The notes: generated from the sequence alone by a model not told the origin. Shown: positions 8,392-16,499, counted from the first letter of the stretch. The stretch: DNA of 42,500 bases from Oscillospiraceae bacterium (GCA_015064445.1 SVSE01000009.1:1-42500); one strand, 5' to 3'. Program-made: numbers and translations.

Positions 8392-8483
8392 ATATTATTT
8401 ATATATTTTTTATATATATTTCAGTGTAAATGTAGCGCTTTTTTGTACAAAGGCGAAAAATATCGCTTTTTGATAAAAATGTG

Positions 8484-8512
8484 TTGATTTTATCTTCTAA
8501 ATAATGTATAAT
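8484..8512 (+). promoter_or_regulatory. Promoter of the scaffold/GGGtGRT operon
   Basis: TTGATT (8484-8489) and TATAAT (8507-8512) are separated by 17 bp. AAGGAG precedes the ATG at 8549. Confidence 0.75.
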
Positions 8513-8548
8513 ATATTCGAAAAAAATTTATTTTAAGGAGATTTTCAT

Positions 8549-9241
8549 ATGATTTATTCACACGAAGTTGAAAGCATGTGCTCCGTTGCTAAGGGACCAA
8601 AGCATGGTCCAGCTCCTATTCCTGAAGAAGGTAAGTGGGTACAGGCAAAGGAAATCACAGACATTTCAGGCTACACACACGGTATTGGCTGGTGTGCTCC
8701 ACAGCAGGGCGCTTGCAAGCTCTCTCTCAATGTTAAGAACGGTATAATCGAGGAGGCTCTTGTTGAGACTATCGGTTGCTCAGGTATGACTCACTCTGCA
8801 GCTATGGCAGCAGAAATTCTTCCTGGCAAGACAATTCTTGAGGCTCTTAACACTGACCTCGTTTGCGACGCTATTAACACTGCTATGCGTGAGCTCTTCC
8901 TCCAAATCGTTTATGGAAGAACACAGTCTGCATTCTCTGAGGGTGGTCTTGTTATCGGTGCTGGTATGGAGGACCTCGGTAAGGGTGCTCGTTCAATGGT
9001 TGGTACTATGTATGGTACTAAGGCTAAGGGCGTTCGTTACCTCGAAATGACAGAGGGCTACTGCACAAGAATGGCTCTTGATAAGGACGATCAGGTTATC
9101 GGCTACGAGTTCGTTTCTCTTGGCAAGATGACTGACTTCATTAAGAAGGGCATGGAGCCAAATGAGGCTTATGAAAAATCTAAGGGTACATATGGTAGAT
9201 TTGCTGAGGCTGATCACTATATCGATCCAAGAAAGCAGTAA
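8549..9241 (+). CDS. NifU/IscU-like iron-sulfur scaffold homologue partnered with GGGtGRT protein
   Basis: This 230-residue protein has a core (about residues 40-150) resembling the IscU/NifU N-terminal scaffold. C49 and C56 lie in WCAPQQGACKLSLNV and C77 in TIGCSGMTHSA, spaced roughly like the first two scaffold cysteines. The third classical cysteine position is not obvious. Extra N-terminal (with C11) and C-terminal regions are not part of classical IscU. In Clostridia, genes of this type are found next to a GGGtGRT-family gene, as here (14 bp downstream). The pair's joint function is, as far as I know, uncharacterised. A role in iron-sulfur or metal handling is an inference from the scaffold similarity. 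Codons rich in GCT, AAG and CTC suggest high expression. Confidence 0.75.
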   Translation: MIYSHEVESMCSVAKGPKHGPAPIPEEGKWVQAKEITDISGYTHGIGWCAPQQGACKLSLNVKNGIIEEALVETIGCSGMTHSAAMAAEILPGKTILEALNTDLVCDAINTAMRELFLQIVYGRTQSAFSEGGLVIGAGMEDLGKGARSMVGTMYGTKAKGVRYLEMTEGYCTRMALDKDDQVIGYEFVSLGKMTDFIKKGMEPNEAYEKSKGTYGRFAEADHYIDPRKQ

Positions 9242-9255
9242 GGAGGGCGACTAAC

Positions 9256-10254
9256 ATGGCATTGTTTGAAGGATATGAAAGAAGAGTCGAGAAAATCAAT
9301 GCGGCTCTCAAGGAATATGGAATTAACTCCATCGAGGAGTGCAAGGAAATCACTCTCGCAAAGGGCGTTGACTGCGATAAAATCGTAAGAGAAACACAGC
9401 CTATTTGCTTTGAAAACGCTGTTTGGGCTTACACAGTAGGCGCAGCTATCGCTATTAAGAAGGGTTGCAAAAAGGCTGCTGACGCTGCTGCTGCAATCGG
9501 TATCGGTCTTCAGGCCTTCTGTATCCCTGGCTCAGTTGCTGAGAACAGAAAGGTTGGTCTTGGACACGGTAACCTCGGCAAGATGCTTCTCTCCGAGGAA
9601 ACAGAGTGCTTCTGCTTCTTGGCAGGACACGAGTCCTTTGCTGCTGCAGAGGGCGCAATTAAGATTGCTCTTAACGCTAACAAGGTAAGAGTAAAGCCAC
9701 TTCGCGTTATTTTGAACGGTCTTGGCAAGGACGCTGCTATGATCATTTCAAGAATCAACGGCTTCACATATGTTGAAACCGAGTTTGATCCATATGCAGA
9801 AGAGGTTAAGGTTATCTCTGAAAAGGCTTATTCAAATGGTCCTCGCGCTGATGTTAAGTGCTACGGCTCTGACAACGTTCCAGAGGGCGTTGCAATTATG
9901 AAGCTCGAGAATGTTGGTGTATCTATCACTGGTAACTCAACTAACCCAACAAGATTCCAGCATCCTGTTGCAGGCACATATAAGAAGTGGTGCTATGAGA
10001 ATGGCGTTAACTACTTCTCTGTTGCTTCAGGTGGTGGTACAGGTAGAACACTTCACCCAGATAACATGGCTGCAGGTCCTGCTTCCTACGGTATGACTGA
10101 TACAATGGGTAGAATGCACGGTGACGCTCAGTTCGCTGGCTCCTCATCCGTTCCTGCTCACGTAGAAATGATGGGTCTTATCGGCGCAGGTAACAACCCA
10201 ATGGTTGGTATGACTGTTGCAGTTGCAGTTGCTATCGAAGAGGCTTGCAAGTAA
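9256..10254 (+). CDS. GGGtGRT-family protein (PF14057)
   Basis: This 332-residue protein carries the family's name motif, VASGGGTGRTLHPDN (GGGTGRT at residues 259-265). It also has a Gly-rich region near the N-terminal third (GIGLQAFCIPGSVAENRKVG) and HGNLGKMLLSEETECFCFLAGHESFAAAEG. The family is widespread in anaerobic Clostridia and has no established biochemical role that I know of. The Gly-rich loops suggest a nucleotide or phosphate site, which is inference only. Cysteines at the ECFCFLAGHE and ETQPIC segments could bind a cluster delivered by the scaffold-like neighbour. It is translated from AGGAGG nine bases before the ATG, as second gene of a two-gene operon ending at the hairpin at 10287. 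Confidence 0.85.
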   Translation: MALFEGYERRVEKINAALKEYGINSIEECKEITLAKGVDCDKIVRETQPICFENAVWAYTVGAAIAIKKGCKKAADAAAAIGIGLQAFCIPGSVAENRKVGLGHGNLGKMLLSEETECFCFLAGHESFAAAEGAIKIALNANKVRVKPLRVILNGLGKDAAMIISRINGFTYVETEFDPYAEEVKVISEKAYSNGPRADVKCYGSDNVPEGVAIMKLENVGVSITGNSTNPTRFQHPVAGTYKKWCYENGVNYFSVASGGGTGRTLHPDNMAAGPASYGMTDTMGRMHGDAQFAGSSSVPAHVEMMGLIGAGNNPMVGMTVAVAVAIEEACK

Positions 10255-10286
10255 AAATTTAACAATTTGCAAAACAAGACTTATAA

Positions 10287-10317
10287 AAATATGCCACGGG
10301 CTTTCCGTGGCATATTT
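10287..10317 (+). terminator. Terminator of the scaffold/GGGtGRT operon
   Basis: The AAATATGCCACGG / CCGTGGCATATTT arms form a perfect 13-bp stem with a GCTTT loop. Confidence 0.85.
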
Positions 10318-10338
10318 GCTAAATAAAGGAATTTAAAT

Positions 10339-10977
10339 ATGTTTGATTATACAAGAGGTGTCCTTGCTGACACTGTGGATTCGATTAAGCGTCTTACAAG
10401 GGCTATCGATATTATCGCTCAAATTGTTTATATCATTTATCTTATTGTATCTATTGCCACAGGCAAAAGCTTTTTGGCGGCAAACTGTGTTCTCTTGGCA
10501 ATTTCAATTGCGTACTTTATCTACTTCTTATCAACTATAAAGCGTTGGTACACAAAACAAGAAAAGGCGCGAAGAAAAAAGGTCAAAAACATACTTTGGT
10601 ATTCAAAAAAGCTTGTACATATTGTAGTTATTGTGTTGGCGATTGTTGACCTTTCTCTTGCAGAGGAAGTTGACAGCTTCTCTATTTTGAGTGTTGTCTT
10701 TATGGTTTTGGGCTTCCTTATTCCTTCTCTTTTGAAAATAATCACTAACATAATTGAAAAAAGAATTGACCTCTTTATTGCGGCAATAAAGAGAGACACG
10801 CCAAAGCCACTTGTTAAGGTTGTCAAGAAGATGACTCACTCAGATGATGACGACGAGGTTGAGGACGACGATGACCTTCAAGCACAGCTTGACAGAATCT
10901 GCATCGAGCAAAAGGAAATGCGCGAAAGAAAAAGAGCGTGGAAGAATTCCATTAGAATGAACAAGGTTACAAAATAA
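10339..10977 (+). CDS. Small integral membrane protein with acidic cytoplasmic tail, unknown function
   Basis: This is a 212-residue protein that I do not recognise. Four hydrophobic segments are visible at about residues 23-43, 45-67, 92-108 and 115-138. They are linked by a basic loop (KQEKARRKKVKN) and followed by an amphipathic stretch. The C-terminal tail contains an Asp/Glu cluster (HSDDDDEVEDDDDLQ) and a basic helix (QKEMRERKRAWKNS). The positive-inside rule puts the basic loop and the tail in the cytoplasm. AAAGGAA precedes the ATG. It follows a terminator, so it needs its own promoter, but I cannot identify one in the 20-bp gap. Read-through from the GGGtGRT operon is possible. Confidence 0.65.
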   Translation: MFDYTRGVLADTVDSIKRLTRAIDIIAQIVYIIYLIVSIATGKSFLAANCVLLAISIAYFIYFLSTIKRWYTKQEKARRKKVKNILWYSKKLVHIVVIVLAIVDLSLAEEVDSFSILSVVFMVLGFLIPSLLKIITNIIEKRIDLFIAAIKRDTPKPLVKVVKKMTHSDDDDEVEDDDDLQAQLDRICIEQKEMRERKRAWKNSIRMNKVTK

Positions 10978-11005
10978 AAAATGCTCTGTTTTTACAGAGC
11001 ATTTT
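10977..11005. terminator. Bidirectional terminator between convergent genes
   Basis: AAAATGCTCTGT / ACAGAGCATTTTT with a TTTT loop. A-rich and T-rich flanks on both sides let it serve the membrane-protein gene (+) and the TIR gene (-). Confidence 0.85.
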
Positions 11006-11011
11006 TAATTA

Positions 11012-12772
11012 TTACAAGGAATAGTTAGGAATGTAAATGTATCCCTTTTTGTCAGCTATCTTCATAAAGATAAGCACGAGAATATCAATTACAGCACCAG
11101 AGAGACACATAGCAGGTGCGCCATCTATTTCAGCAATAAGGAATATTATTGTTAGCAAGGACGAGAACACGAGTGATATTATCGAGAATACAATAGCTGT
11201 TACTCTTCTCCTCTTTACCTTACCCGAATTCGATGGATCGGCCCTAAGCGCGCCTCTGCCGAATATTGACGGCAAGAACGAAAGTGTAGCACCGATAAAG
11301 AGTGCAAGGAAGAATGCGCCCTCCATATACATATTAGAGCTTGCAATAAATGAGAAGATTGTAAGAAGCACCCATTTAATGATTGAGAATGTGATTCTTA
11401 GCGCCTTTTTACCTTTTCTTACCTTTGCGAAGGTAAGCTGCTTTGAAACCTCGCTATCATCGCTATATGAATTATAGCTCGATGCATTATAGCTTCCTGT
11501 GTTGTTATATGAAGCTTGCTGATTTTTCTTTGCATCATCAGCCTGAGCCTTTATTGCTCTTGACTGATTTTGAACCTTTTCCTCAGTTGCTGCGAGCTTC
11601 TTTTGAAGCTCCTCAAGCATCTTGCGCTGTTCCTCAAGGATCTTGTTTTGAGCAGAGCTTTCGCTCTCCTCCTTTGCCTTATTTTCGGCATCCTTGCTCT
11701 GAACCTTTTCCTCAGTTTCAGCGAGCTTTCTTTGAAGCTCCTCGAGCATTTGGCGTTGCTCCTCACGAGCCTTGAGCTCAGCCTCCTCCTTAGCCTTGCG
11801 TTCTTCCTCACGCTTCGCTCTTTCCTCTGCCTCCTTACGCGCTCTTTCCTTCGCGTTAGCAAACTTGGAAACGAAGTCGGTTATCTTTTGTGATGCGTCA
11901 AAGCTATGGAACTCTACGCCCTGAATTTTACCTGGGATTCCAGGGATTCTTTCGATTACATCCTGATCAAATGCGATCATTATACTGTTAGACTGCTTTT
12001 CATTATCAGTCATCATTGAGTAGTATCTTGTATACTCGTTTCTAACCCAAGGTGTTCTGAGATACTCCTCGTGGCTACAAACAACAATCATACTCTTTGA
12101 TGTATGCAAAGCATACAAAATGAGCGCCTCATAGTCCTCGCCTACTCTATCGCCGATTTCTCTTTCGGAATAGAACGGATTAAGACCTGACTTTTTAATG
12201 CTATCGTAGAGCTTACCTGCCCAAACGCTATCCTGTGTATAGCCACCGTTACCGTCCGAAACCTTTACGCAGATAAAGGTATCATAGATAAGTCCGGTCT
12301 TTTGAAGCTCAACAAATTTTTCTCTTATGTAGTCAATCTCTGATGCACGGGCAGCATATTCCTTCTTCTGCTCTGGTGTTGCAAGCTTAATAGCCTTTGC
12401 AAGATGAGGGTCGCTTGAAAATTTCTTCTCGCTAACCTGACAGCAAATAGCCTGCCAACGGTCGTTTACTACATCCTTTATATACTTTACCTTGTTTGCG
12501 GCGAGAGCCATACCGAAGTGAGCCTTTGATTCCTTTGGATCAAGCTCAGCAGCCTTTTCGTAAGCATTATACGCTCTTTCAAAGTCGGTGTCGTTAAGTC
12601 CCTCATCACCACTACGAAGGTAGTGAATTACCTCGCTTGTTTGCTCTTTTTTAGGCAAAATGTTAGTGTAACCGCAGAATTTACACCTATAAACGCCAGT
12701 ATTAGCAATTTTCTCGTCAAGTGGGGCAGTACAGCCTGCGCACTGAAGCACAGCTATGTTTTGTTCTGACAT
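11012..12772 (-). CDS. Membrane-anchored zinc-ribbon / TPR / TIR-domain / coiled-coil protein
   Basis: This 586-residue multidomain protein begins with a CxxC-CxxC zinc ribbon (C11, C14, C30, C33). A TPR-like helical region follows (about 50-95, YNAYEKAAELDPKESKAH). The TIR domain spans about 162-305 and starts IYDTFICVKVSD. It keeps the box-2-like loop (YSEREIGDRVGEDYEA) and a W-x-x-x-E signature (W242, E246 in TPWVRNEY). In NAD-cleaving bacterial TIRs the Glu of this helix is catalytic. A charged coiled coil (about 305-420) contains two copies of an MLEELQ-KLA-TEEKVQ unit. A Ser/Asn/Tyr-rich linker then leads to about four C-terminal membrane segments (455-575). Family knowledge: bacterial TIR domains are often NADases in phage defence. 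That role here is inference, because no partner system is adjacent. Confidence 0.85.
   Translation of the reverse strand: MSEQNIAVLQCAGCTAPLDEKIANTGVYRCKFCGYTNILPKKEQTSEVIHYLRSGDEGLNDTDFERAYNAYEKAAELDPKESKAHFGMALAANKVKYIKDVVNDRWQAICCQVSEKKFSSDPHLAKAIKLATPEQKKEYAARASEIDYIREKFVELQKTGLIYDTFICVKVSDGNGGYTQDSVWAGKLYDSIKKSGLNPFYSEREIGDRVGEDYEALILYALHTSKSMIVVCSHEEYLRTPWVRNEYTRYYSMMTDNEKQSNSIMIAFDQDVIERIPGIPGKIQGVEFHSFDASQKITDFVSKFANAKERARKEAEERAKREEERKAKEEAELKAREEQRQMLEELQRKLAETEEKVQSKDAENKAKEESESSAQNKILEEQRKMLEELQKKLAATEEKVQNQSRAIKAQADDAKKNQQASYNNTGSYNASSYNSYSDDSEVSKQLTFAKVRKGKKALRITFSIIKWVLLTIFSFIASSNMYMEGAFFLALFIGATLSFLPSIFGRGALRADPSNSGKVKRRRVTAIVFSIISLVFSSLLTIIFLIAEIDGAPAMCLSGAVIDILVLIFMKIADKKGYIYIPNYSL
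11573..11762 (-). repeat. Internal duplication in the coiled coil of the TIR protein
   Basis: Two segments about 120 bp apart (near 11580-11640 and 11705-11765) encode the same unit, EEQR(K/Q)MLEELQ(K/R)KLA, followed by TEEKVQ. They have diverged in sequence but stay in frame. This is a length-variable coiled-coil repeat and not a mobile element. Confidence 0.7.
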
Positions 12773-12806
12773 TGTCCTGTTCTCCTTAAATTATCATATC
12801 ATTTCA

Positions 12807-12835
12807 ATTTTATCACGATATATTTAATAAGTCAA
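12807..12835 (-). promoter_or_regulatory. Promoter of the TIR gene
   Basis: On the minus strand TTGACT (12830-12835), 17 bp, then TAAAAT (12807-12812) with TGA as extended -10. AAGGAG precedes the ATG. Confidence 0.75.
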
Positions 12836-12876
12836 GGGGGACTTTATTAATTTGTAATAAAAGTAGCAATTGCGTT

Positions 12877-13509
12877 TCATCGCTCAATTTCCCTCTTCTC
12901 ATATTCCAAGAGCTCACGCATTATATTTTCAGGGCGATGAGCATCAATGCTTGAATATTTGCCTCTTTTTCCTATTTCAAGCATTTTGCCAACATGCGTA
13001 AAGCCTAAAATTTTTGGAGGTAAATGCGTCACTATATCATCAATATTTCGCACAACCATCATATTTTCCCAGCGATTTGCGAGATTGCGCGATAAATAGC
13101 CCCAAATAACTCTTGGCGAGGCAAAAGCATAGCCCTCAATTTTCGAGCGCAAATCAGGGCGATTATACCACACGTACTCGTGGCAAAGGATTGCAACTCC
13201 TGCCCCGTGGGAATAGCCAACGACAACTATTTTTTCGATGCTTTCATCTAAAATGGACGCAGATATGTATTTTTCGATTGACTTGAAAACTCTCATAAAG
13301 CCTCTATGGCACAGCCACACTCCCCCGTCAAAGTGCGAATATGCCTTGGCTGGAAAGTCGAAATTGTTAAGCCAGTCGGTCTCTCCGTTCGAGCATTCAA
13401 GGTAGATATAAAGTGTATTTTCTATTCTTTCAAGGGCGTAATCTGCCGAATTCTCAACCTGCGTGTATGAGATTTCAAGACACCTTCGAAACATTTCGCT
13501 CAATTTCAT
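12877..13509 (-). CDS. Class 3 (alpha/beta-hydrolase) lipase family protein
   Basis: This 210-residue protein has the lipase nucleophile elbow VVGYSHGAG (Ser100) and the class 3 follow-on phrase GYAFASPRV. A likely acid is in RNIDDIVTHLPP and a likely catalytic His in SIDAHRPENI. The conserved substrate-side phrase CHRGFMRVF is also present. Such enzymes hydrolyse acyl-glycerols or phospholipid acyl chains. There is no signal peptide, so it appears cytoplasmic, unlike secreted fungal relatives. AGGTGA lies before the ATG. It is upstream of and co-directional with the TIR gene, but the TIR gene has its own promoter in the gap. It is divergent from the deacetylase gene. Confidence 0.8.
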   Translation of the reverse strand: MKLSEMFRRCLEISYTQVENSADYALERIENTLYIYLECSNGETDWLNNFDFPAKAYSHFDGGVWLCHRGFMRVFKSIEKYISASILDESIEKIVVVGYSHGAGVAILCHEYVWYNRPDLRSKIEGYAFASPRVIWGYLSRNLANRWENMMVVRNIDDIVTHLPPKILGFTHVGKMLEIGKRGKYSSIDAHRPENIMRELLEYEKREIER

Positions 13510-13559
13510 AAAATCACCTCATTTCATAAAATGCGCCTTTTGTTTTTTTGACAATTCTA

Positions 13560-13588
13560 TTGAAATTCAGGGGCTTTTATGCTACAAT
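13560..13588 (+). promoter_or_regulatory. Promoter of the polysaccharide deacetylase gene
   Basis: TTGAAA (13560-13565), 17 bp, then TACAAT (13583-13588) preceded by TGC as extended -10. The TTGACA at 13548 is 29 bp from this -10 and so is not its partner. Confidence 0.65.
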
Positions 13589-13616
13589 ATATTTAGCACA
13601 TGTTTTGGAGGATATT

Positions 13617-14957
13617 ATGACTGAAATTATCTTTTCTTTTGATACAGAGGACTTTACCTCATCAAGGGCTGCTGACGGTATTTTGTATGAGGCCAAGCTC
13701 TTTCACGAGGAGGGTGTTAAGGGTTGCTTTTGCGTTGTAGGTCTTTTGGCAAAGCACTTAAAGGAATGGGGGCGCACTGATGTTATCGAGGCGCTATCTC
13801 ATCACGAAATAGGCACTCACACCTATGGTCATACGCTTCATCCAATGATAAACGAATACACCGACATTGATAGCTTTGAGAGCGCACAAGAGGAGCTTAT
13901 TCGTCAAGAAAGCCTTGGTGTTGAATACATAAAGGACGCGCTTGAAGTTGACAAGGTTTGGGCTGCATGCCCTCCAGGAAACCAAAAATCATATGTTGCA
14001 ATGTATGGCTATCACAAGATGGGAATTCCGATTTATGCTGACACCTTCTGCGATACTGCCGAGGGCACAGGTGCATACTACTGCAACATTTTCCACGCAA
14101 ATTACACCTTTGGCATTGAATGGTTTTTGCGCGATGCAACAGAGGACGACATAAAAAAGGCGCTCGACGAGCTTGCAAAGCGTGAGCGCGCTGTAATATA
14201 TACTCATCCAAATATGATAATCAAGAGCGATTTTTGGGACGCAGTAAACTATCATAAGGAAAATCTTGTCCCCTTTGGCGAGTGGATTGAGCCCGAAGAT
14301 TTACCCGAGGAAATCACGCAAAGGGTGCTTGATAATATGCGTGTTCTTATTCGCCTTATCAAAAACGACCCGCGCTTTAAGATAACAACATATTCCGAGC
14401 TTGCAAAATCGCTCGAAAATGATGGGGAGCGAATCATCAAGAAATCAGATATTCCAGCAATTTACGCTTCTCTTAAGGACTCATTCTTCCCACTTCAAGA
14501 GCCTAATTCCTTCTCTCTTTGCGACATTATGCTTGCCTGCAGGGATTTCCTTTTAGGAAAGGACACACACAAGTGCGAGGATGTGTTTGGATTTTTGGCT
14601 AAGCCCTATGAGATAAATAAAAAAATAACTGTTTCGGCACAGGACATAATTAATGCGTGCCCACAGATAAAGGACGGATTTTTCTTGCCCGAAAAAATCT
14701 TTGTAAATGGCAAGGCTATCGGCCCTGCTGACTGGCTTTTCGGTGCGCTTGAGGTGCTTTTGGGCGCAGAGAGTGTCGATATTTTGCCAAAGGCACAGCT
14801 TCCATCTCTTGATTGTATGCCTGAGGTTCGCGATTCTGCCTTCAAGGGTACTTGGCAACACTCTGACACCTTTGAGGACAAATACCTCTCTGACCGTCTG
14901 CGCTATCAAAGCTGGACAATGCGCTTCAGAGCCTGCAGTCGAAAGATTCACGCCTAA
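13617..14957 (+). CDS. Polysaccharide deacetylase-family protein with C-terminal repeat-like extension
   Basis: The start chosen is the ATG at 13617 (446 residues), with TTGGAGG eight bases before it; an upstream in-frame ATG would overlap the promoter. Residues 1-230 are a NodB-like deacetylase domain. IIFSFDTEDF supplies the paired acidic residues and EIGTHTYGHTLHP the metal-binding histidines. The third ligand region includes WAACPPG. Such enzymes remove N- or O-acetyl groups from glycans. The C-terminal half (about 290-430) is unusual: ITVSAQDIINAC then LPEKIFVNGKAIGPADWLFG resembles pseudomurein-binding repeats (PF09373), and FSLCDIMLACRDFLLG looks like the start of another. No signal peptide is visible, so an exported role is uncertain. 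Confidence 0.8.
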   Translation: MTEIIFSFDTEDFTSSRAADGILYEAKLFHEEGVKGCFCVVGLLAKHLKEWGRTDVIEALSHHEIGTHTYGHTLHPMINEYTDIDSFESAQEELIRQESLGVEYIKDALEVDKVWAACPPGNQKSYVAMYGYHKMGIPIYADTFCDTAEGTGAYYCNIFHANYTFGIEWFLRDATEDDIKKALDELAKRERAVIYTHPNMIIKSDFWDAVNYHKENLVPFGEWIEPEDLPEEITQRVLDNMRVLIRLIKNDPRFKITTYSELAKSLENDGERIIKKSDIPAIYASLKDSFFPLQEPNSFSLCDIMLACRDFLLGKDTHKCEDVFGFLAKPYEINKKITVSAQDIINACPQIKDGFFLPEKIFVNGKAIGPADWLFGALEVLLGAESVDILPKAQLPSLDCMPEVRDSAFKGTWQHSDTFEDKYLSDRLRYQSWTMRFRACSRKIHA

Positions 14958-14978
14958 TAGACAAAAACATCTCAATTA

Positions 14979-15006
14979 AAAAAGCAACTCGAACGAGTTG
15001 CTTTTT
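14979..15006. terminator. Bidirectional terminator, deacetylase / lipoprotein genes
   Basis: AAAAAGCAACTCG-AA-CGAGTTGCTTTTT is a perfect 13-bp stem between convergent genes. Its core recurs in the hairpin at 16471. Confidence 0.85.
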
Positions 15007-15010
15007 GTTT

Positions 15011-16399
15011 TTACTTGCTATAATCACAATTGCAGGTGTAGCTAATATCTGCATTTAGATTTGATATTACCGCGTCAATCTCGAGTATTGCTTTATAACA
15101 AACGATATCCGAGTCCTTCATTTTAAATTCAAATCTCATCTCCGAAGATGATATTTTTCCTCTAATCTTTTTCAGCATTGAGGCATAGCTTTCGTAATAT
15201 GCGCCATACGGATTGCCAACTCTGAAAATGTAAAGCGTCTCTCCGTTTCCTAAATCCTCGATTGTTATGTCCGACACCATCATTGAATCATACAACATAG
15301 CATCCTTTAGCGAGCCAATGGACGCCATTTCTTGCAAATCGTCGCTTTCCTCGGTTTTCTTTAGCTCGGACTCCTCGTATGTTTTCTTTTCCCCGTTCTC
15401 ATAAACTATTTTTGTATCGTTGGTTTTAGTGGTTATCTCGTAGCTAAATTTATCATCGTCTGTATTGTAGGTGATATTAAAGGTTTCGCTTGCAGTTTCT
15501 CTTTGTCCTCTATAGCTCATCATTTCCTTTTGCATAAGCTCGAAGCTTCCACTATCCTTATTTTGCTCCCTCTCTAATGCATTACTTGCCTTTTCAAGCA
15601 CAGTAAGGTCATCCACCTGCTTGAAGCCATCAATATTAAGTGGCTCAAAGCTTGCATTATCAAAATCCGAATAGGTGGTTTTTATTGATACGCTATTTCT
15701 GCTTGTTACATCAAATATAAATGTTATGTTAACATTCGTTAAAAGAAGATCCTCGTTAGCTATGAATTCAACCTCTACATCCTCAAAGTCTATATTAGTT
15801 GAACCAGAATTGAAGAATTTATAAAACACCTCAACAGCATCATCGGAAAAGTCGGAAATGGTGGTCTTCCATGTTCCATCATCCTGCTCCTCACAGCTCA
15901 TCTTTTCCGCATCTGCCTTAGTAAATTCCAAAATAGCGATATTATTTACGTTCAAAACCTCTTCCTCAAAGGCCAAATAATCTTCGAGAGATATTTCAGA
16001 ATATAGCTTTTGCACAAAATCGCCATTGACTGTAGTGCGTCTATACATTTTTCCAAACTGATATCCACTAATTGAAACAATTTTTTGAGTTACAGAAGCG
16101 TTCAAATCGGGTATGATTTCGGATTTTTCATAAAAGCGATAATCGTCCGTTCCCACACCCATATAAGTTCCCAAGGTAGTGTCTCTAACGCTCACCCCGT
16201 CGATATGCATTTTTGTTTCCGTTTTAACATTATAGGAATCGAGCTTGTTCATATTATCACTCGCCATGCTTATCATTGCAACAGAACGAAGCTTTTCGCC
16301 TGGAATTAGCTTGAGCGATTTTGCGCCACAGGAGCAAAGTGCAACAACGACAAACGAAAGAATCAAAGCAAATGTAATTATTTTAAATAATTTTTTCAT
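15011..16399 (-). CDS. Lipoprotein of unknown function
   Basis: The start chosen is the ATG at 16399 (462 residues), with GAGGTG just upstream. A lipoprotein signal peptide ends in LCSCG, so the mature protein would begin at that second Cys and be tethered to the outer face of the membrane. The body has two similar halves in style: alternating beta strands with TETKMHIDGVSV / YNTDDDKFSYEITTKTND and Lys/Glu-rich turns (KTYEESELKKTEESDD). The pattern recalls large Gram-positive lipoproteins that report strand-rich 'LolA/LppX-like' folds, but I recognise no specific family. It is monocistronic, with a consensus promoter at 16431-16459 and a shared terminator. Confidence 0.65.
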   Translation of the reverse strand: MKKLFKIITFALILSFVVVALCSCGAKSLKLIPGEKLRSVAMISMASDNMNKLDSYNVKTETKMHIDGVSVRDTTLGTYMGVGTDDYRFYEKSEIIPDLNASVTQKIVSISGYQFGKMYRRTTVNGDFVQKLYSEISLEDYLAFEEEVLNVNNIAILEFTKADAEKMSCEEQDDGTWKTTISDFSDDAVEVFYKFFNSGSTNIDFEDVEVEFIANEDLLLTNVNITFIFDVTSRNSVSIKTTYSDFDNASFEPLNIDGFKQVDDLTVLEKASNALEREQNKDSGSFELMQKEMMSYRGQRETASETFNITYNTDDDKFSYEITTKTNDTKIVYENGEKKTYEESELKKTEESDDLQEMASIGSLKDAMLYDSMMVSDITIEDLGNGETLYIFRVGNPYGAYYESYASMLKKIRGKISSSEMRFEFKMKDSDIVCYKAILEIDAVISNLNADISYTCNCDYSK

Positions 16400-16430
16400 A
16401 AGCACCTCAACAAAATATCTCTATAAATAT

Positions 16431-16459
16431 ATTTTATCATTGCTACAAATCGTTGTCAA
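16431..16459 (-). promoter_or_regulatory. Promoter of the lipoprotein gene
   Basis: On the minus strand TTGACA (16454-16459), 17 bp, then TAAAAT (16431-16436) with TGA extension. Confidence 0.8.
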
Positions 16460-16470
16460 GGTTAACAATA

Positions 16471-16498
16471 AAAAAGCAACTCGTTTGAGTTGCTTTTT
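16471..16498 (-). terminator. Terminator of the acyltransferase gene
   Basis: AAAAAGCAACTC-GTTT-GAGTTGCTTTTT, a 12-bp stem directly after the stop at 16500. Confidence 0.85.
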
Positions 16499-16499
16499 G

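Noticed and set aside
13548-13588. TTGACA at 13548 as the -35 of the deacetylase gene
   Set aside because: The only good -10 (TACAAT at 13583) is 29 bp away. TTGAAA at 13560 gives the correct 17-bp spacing.
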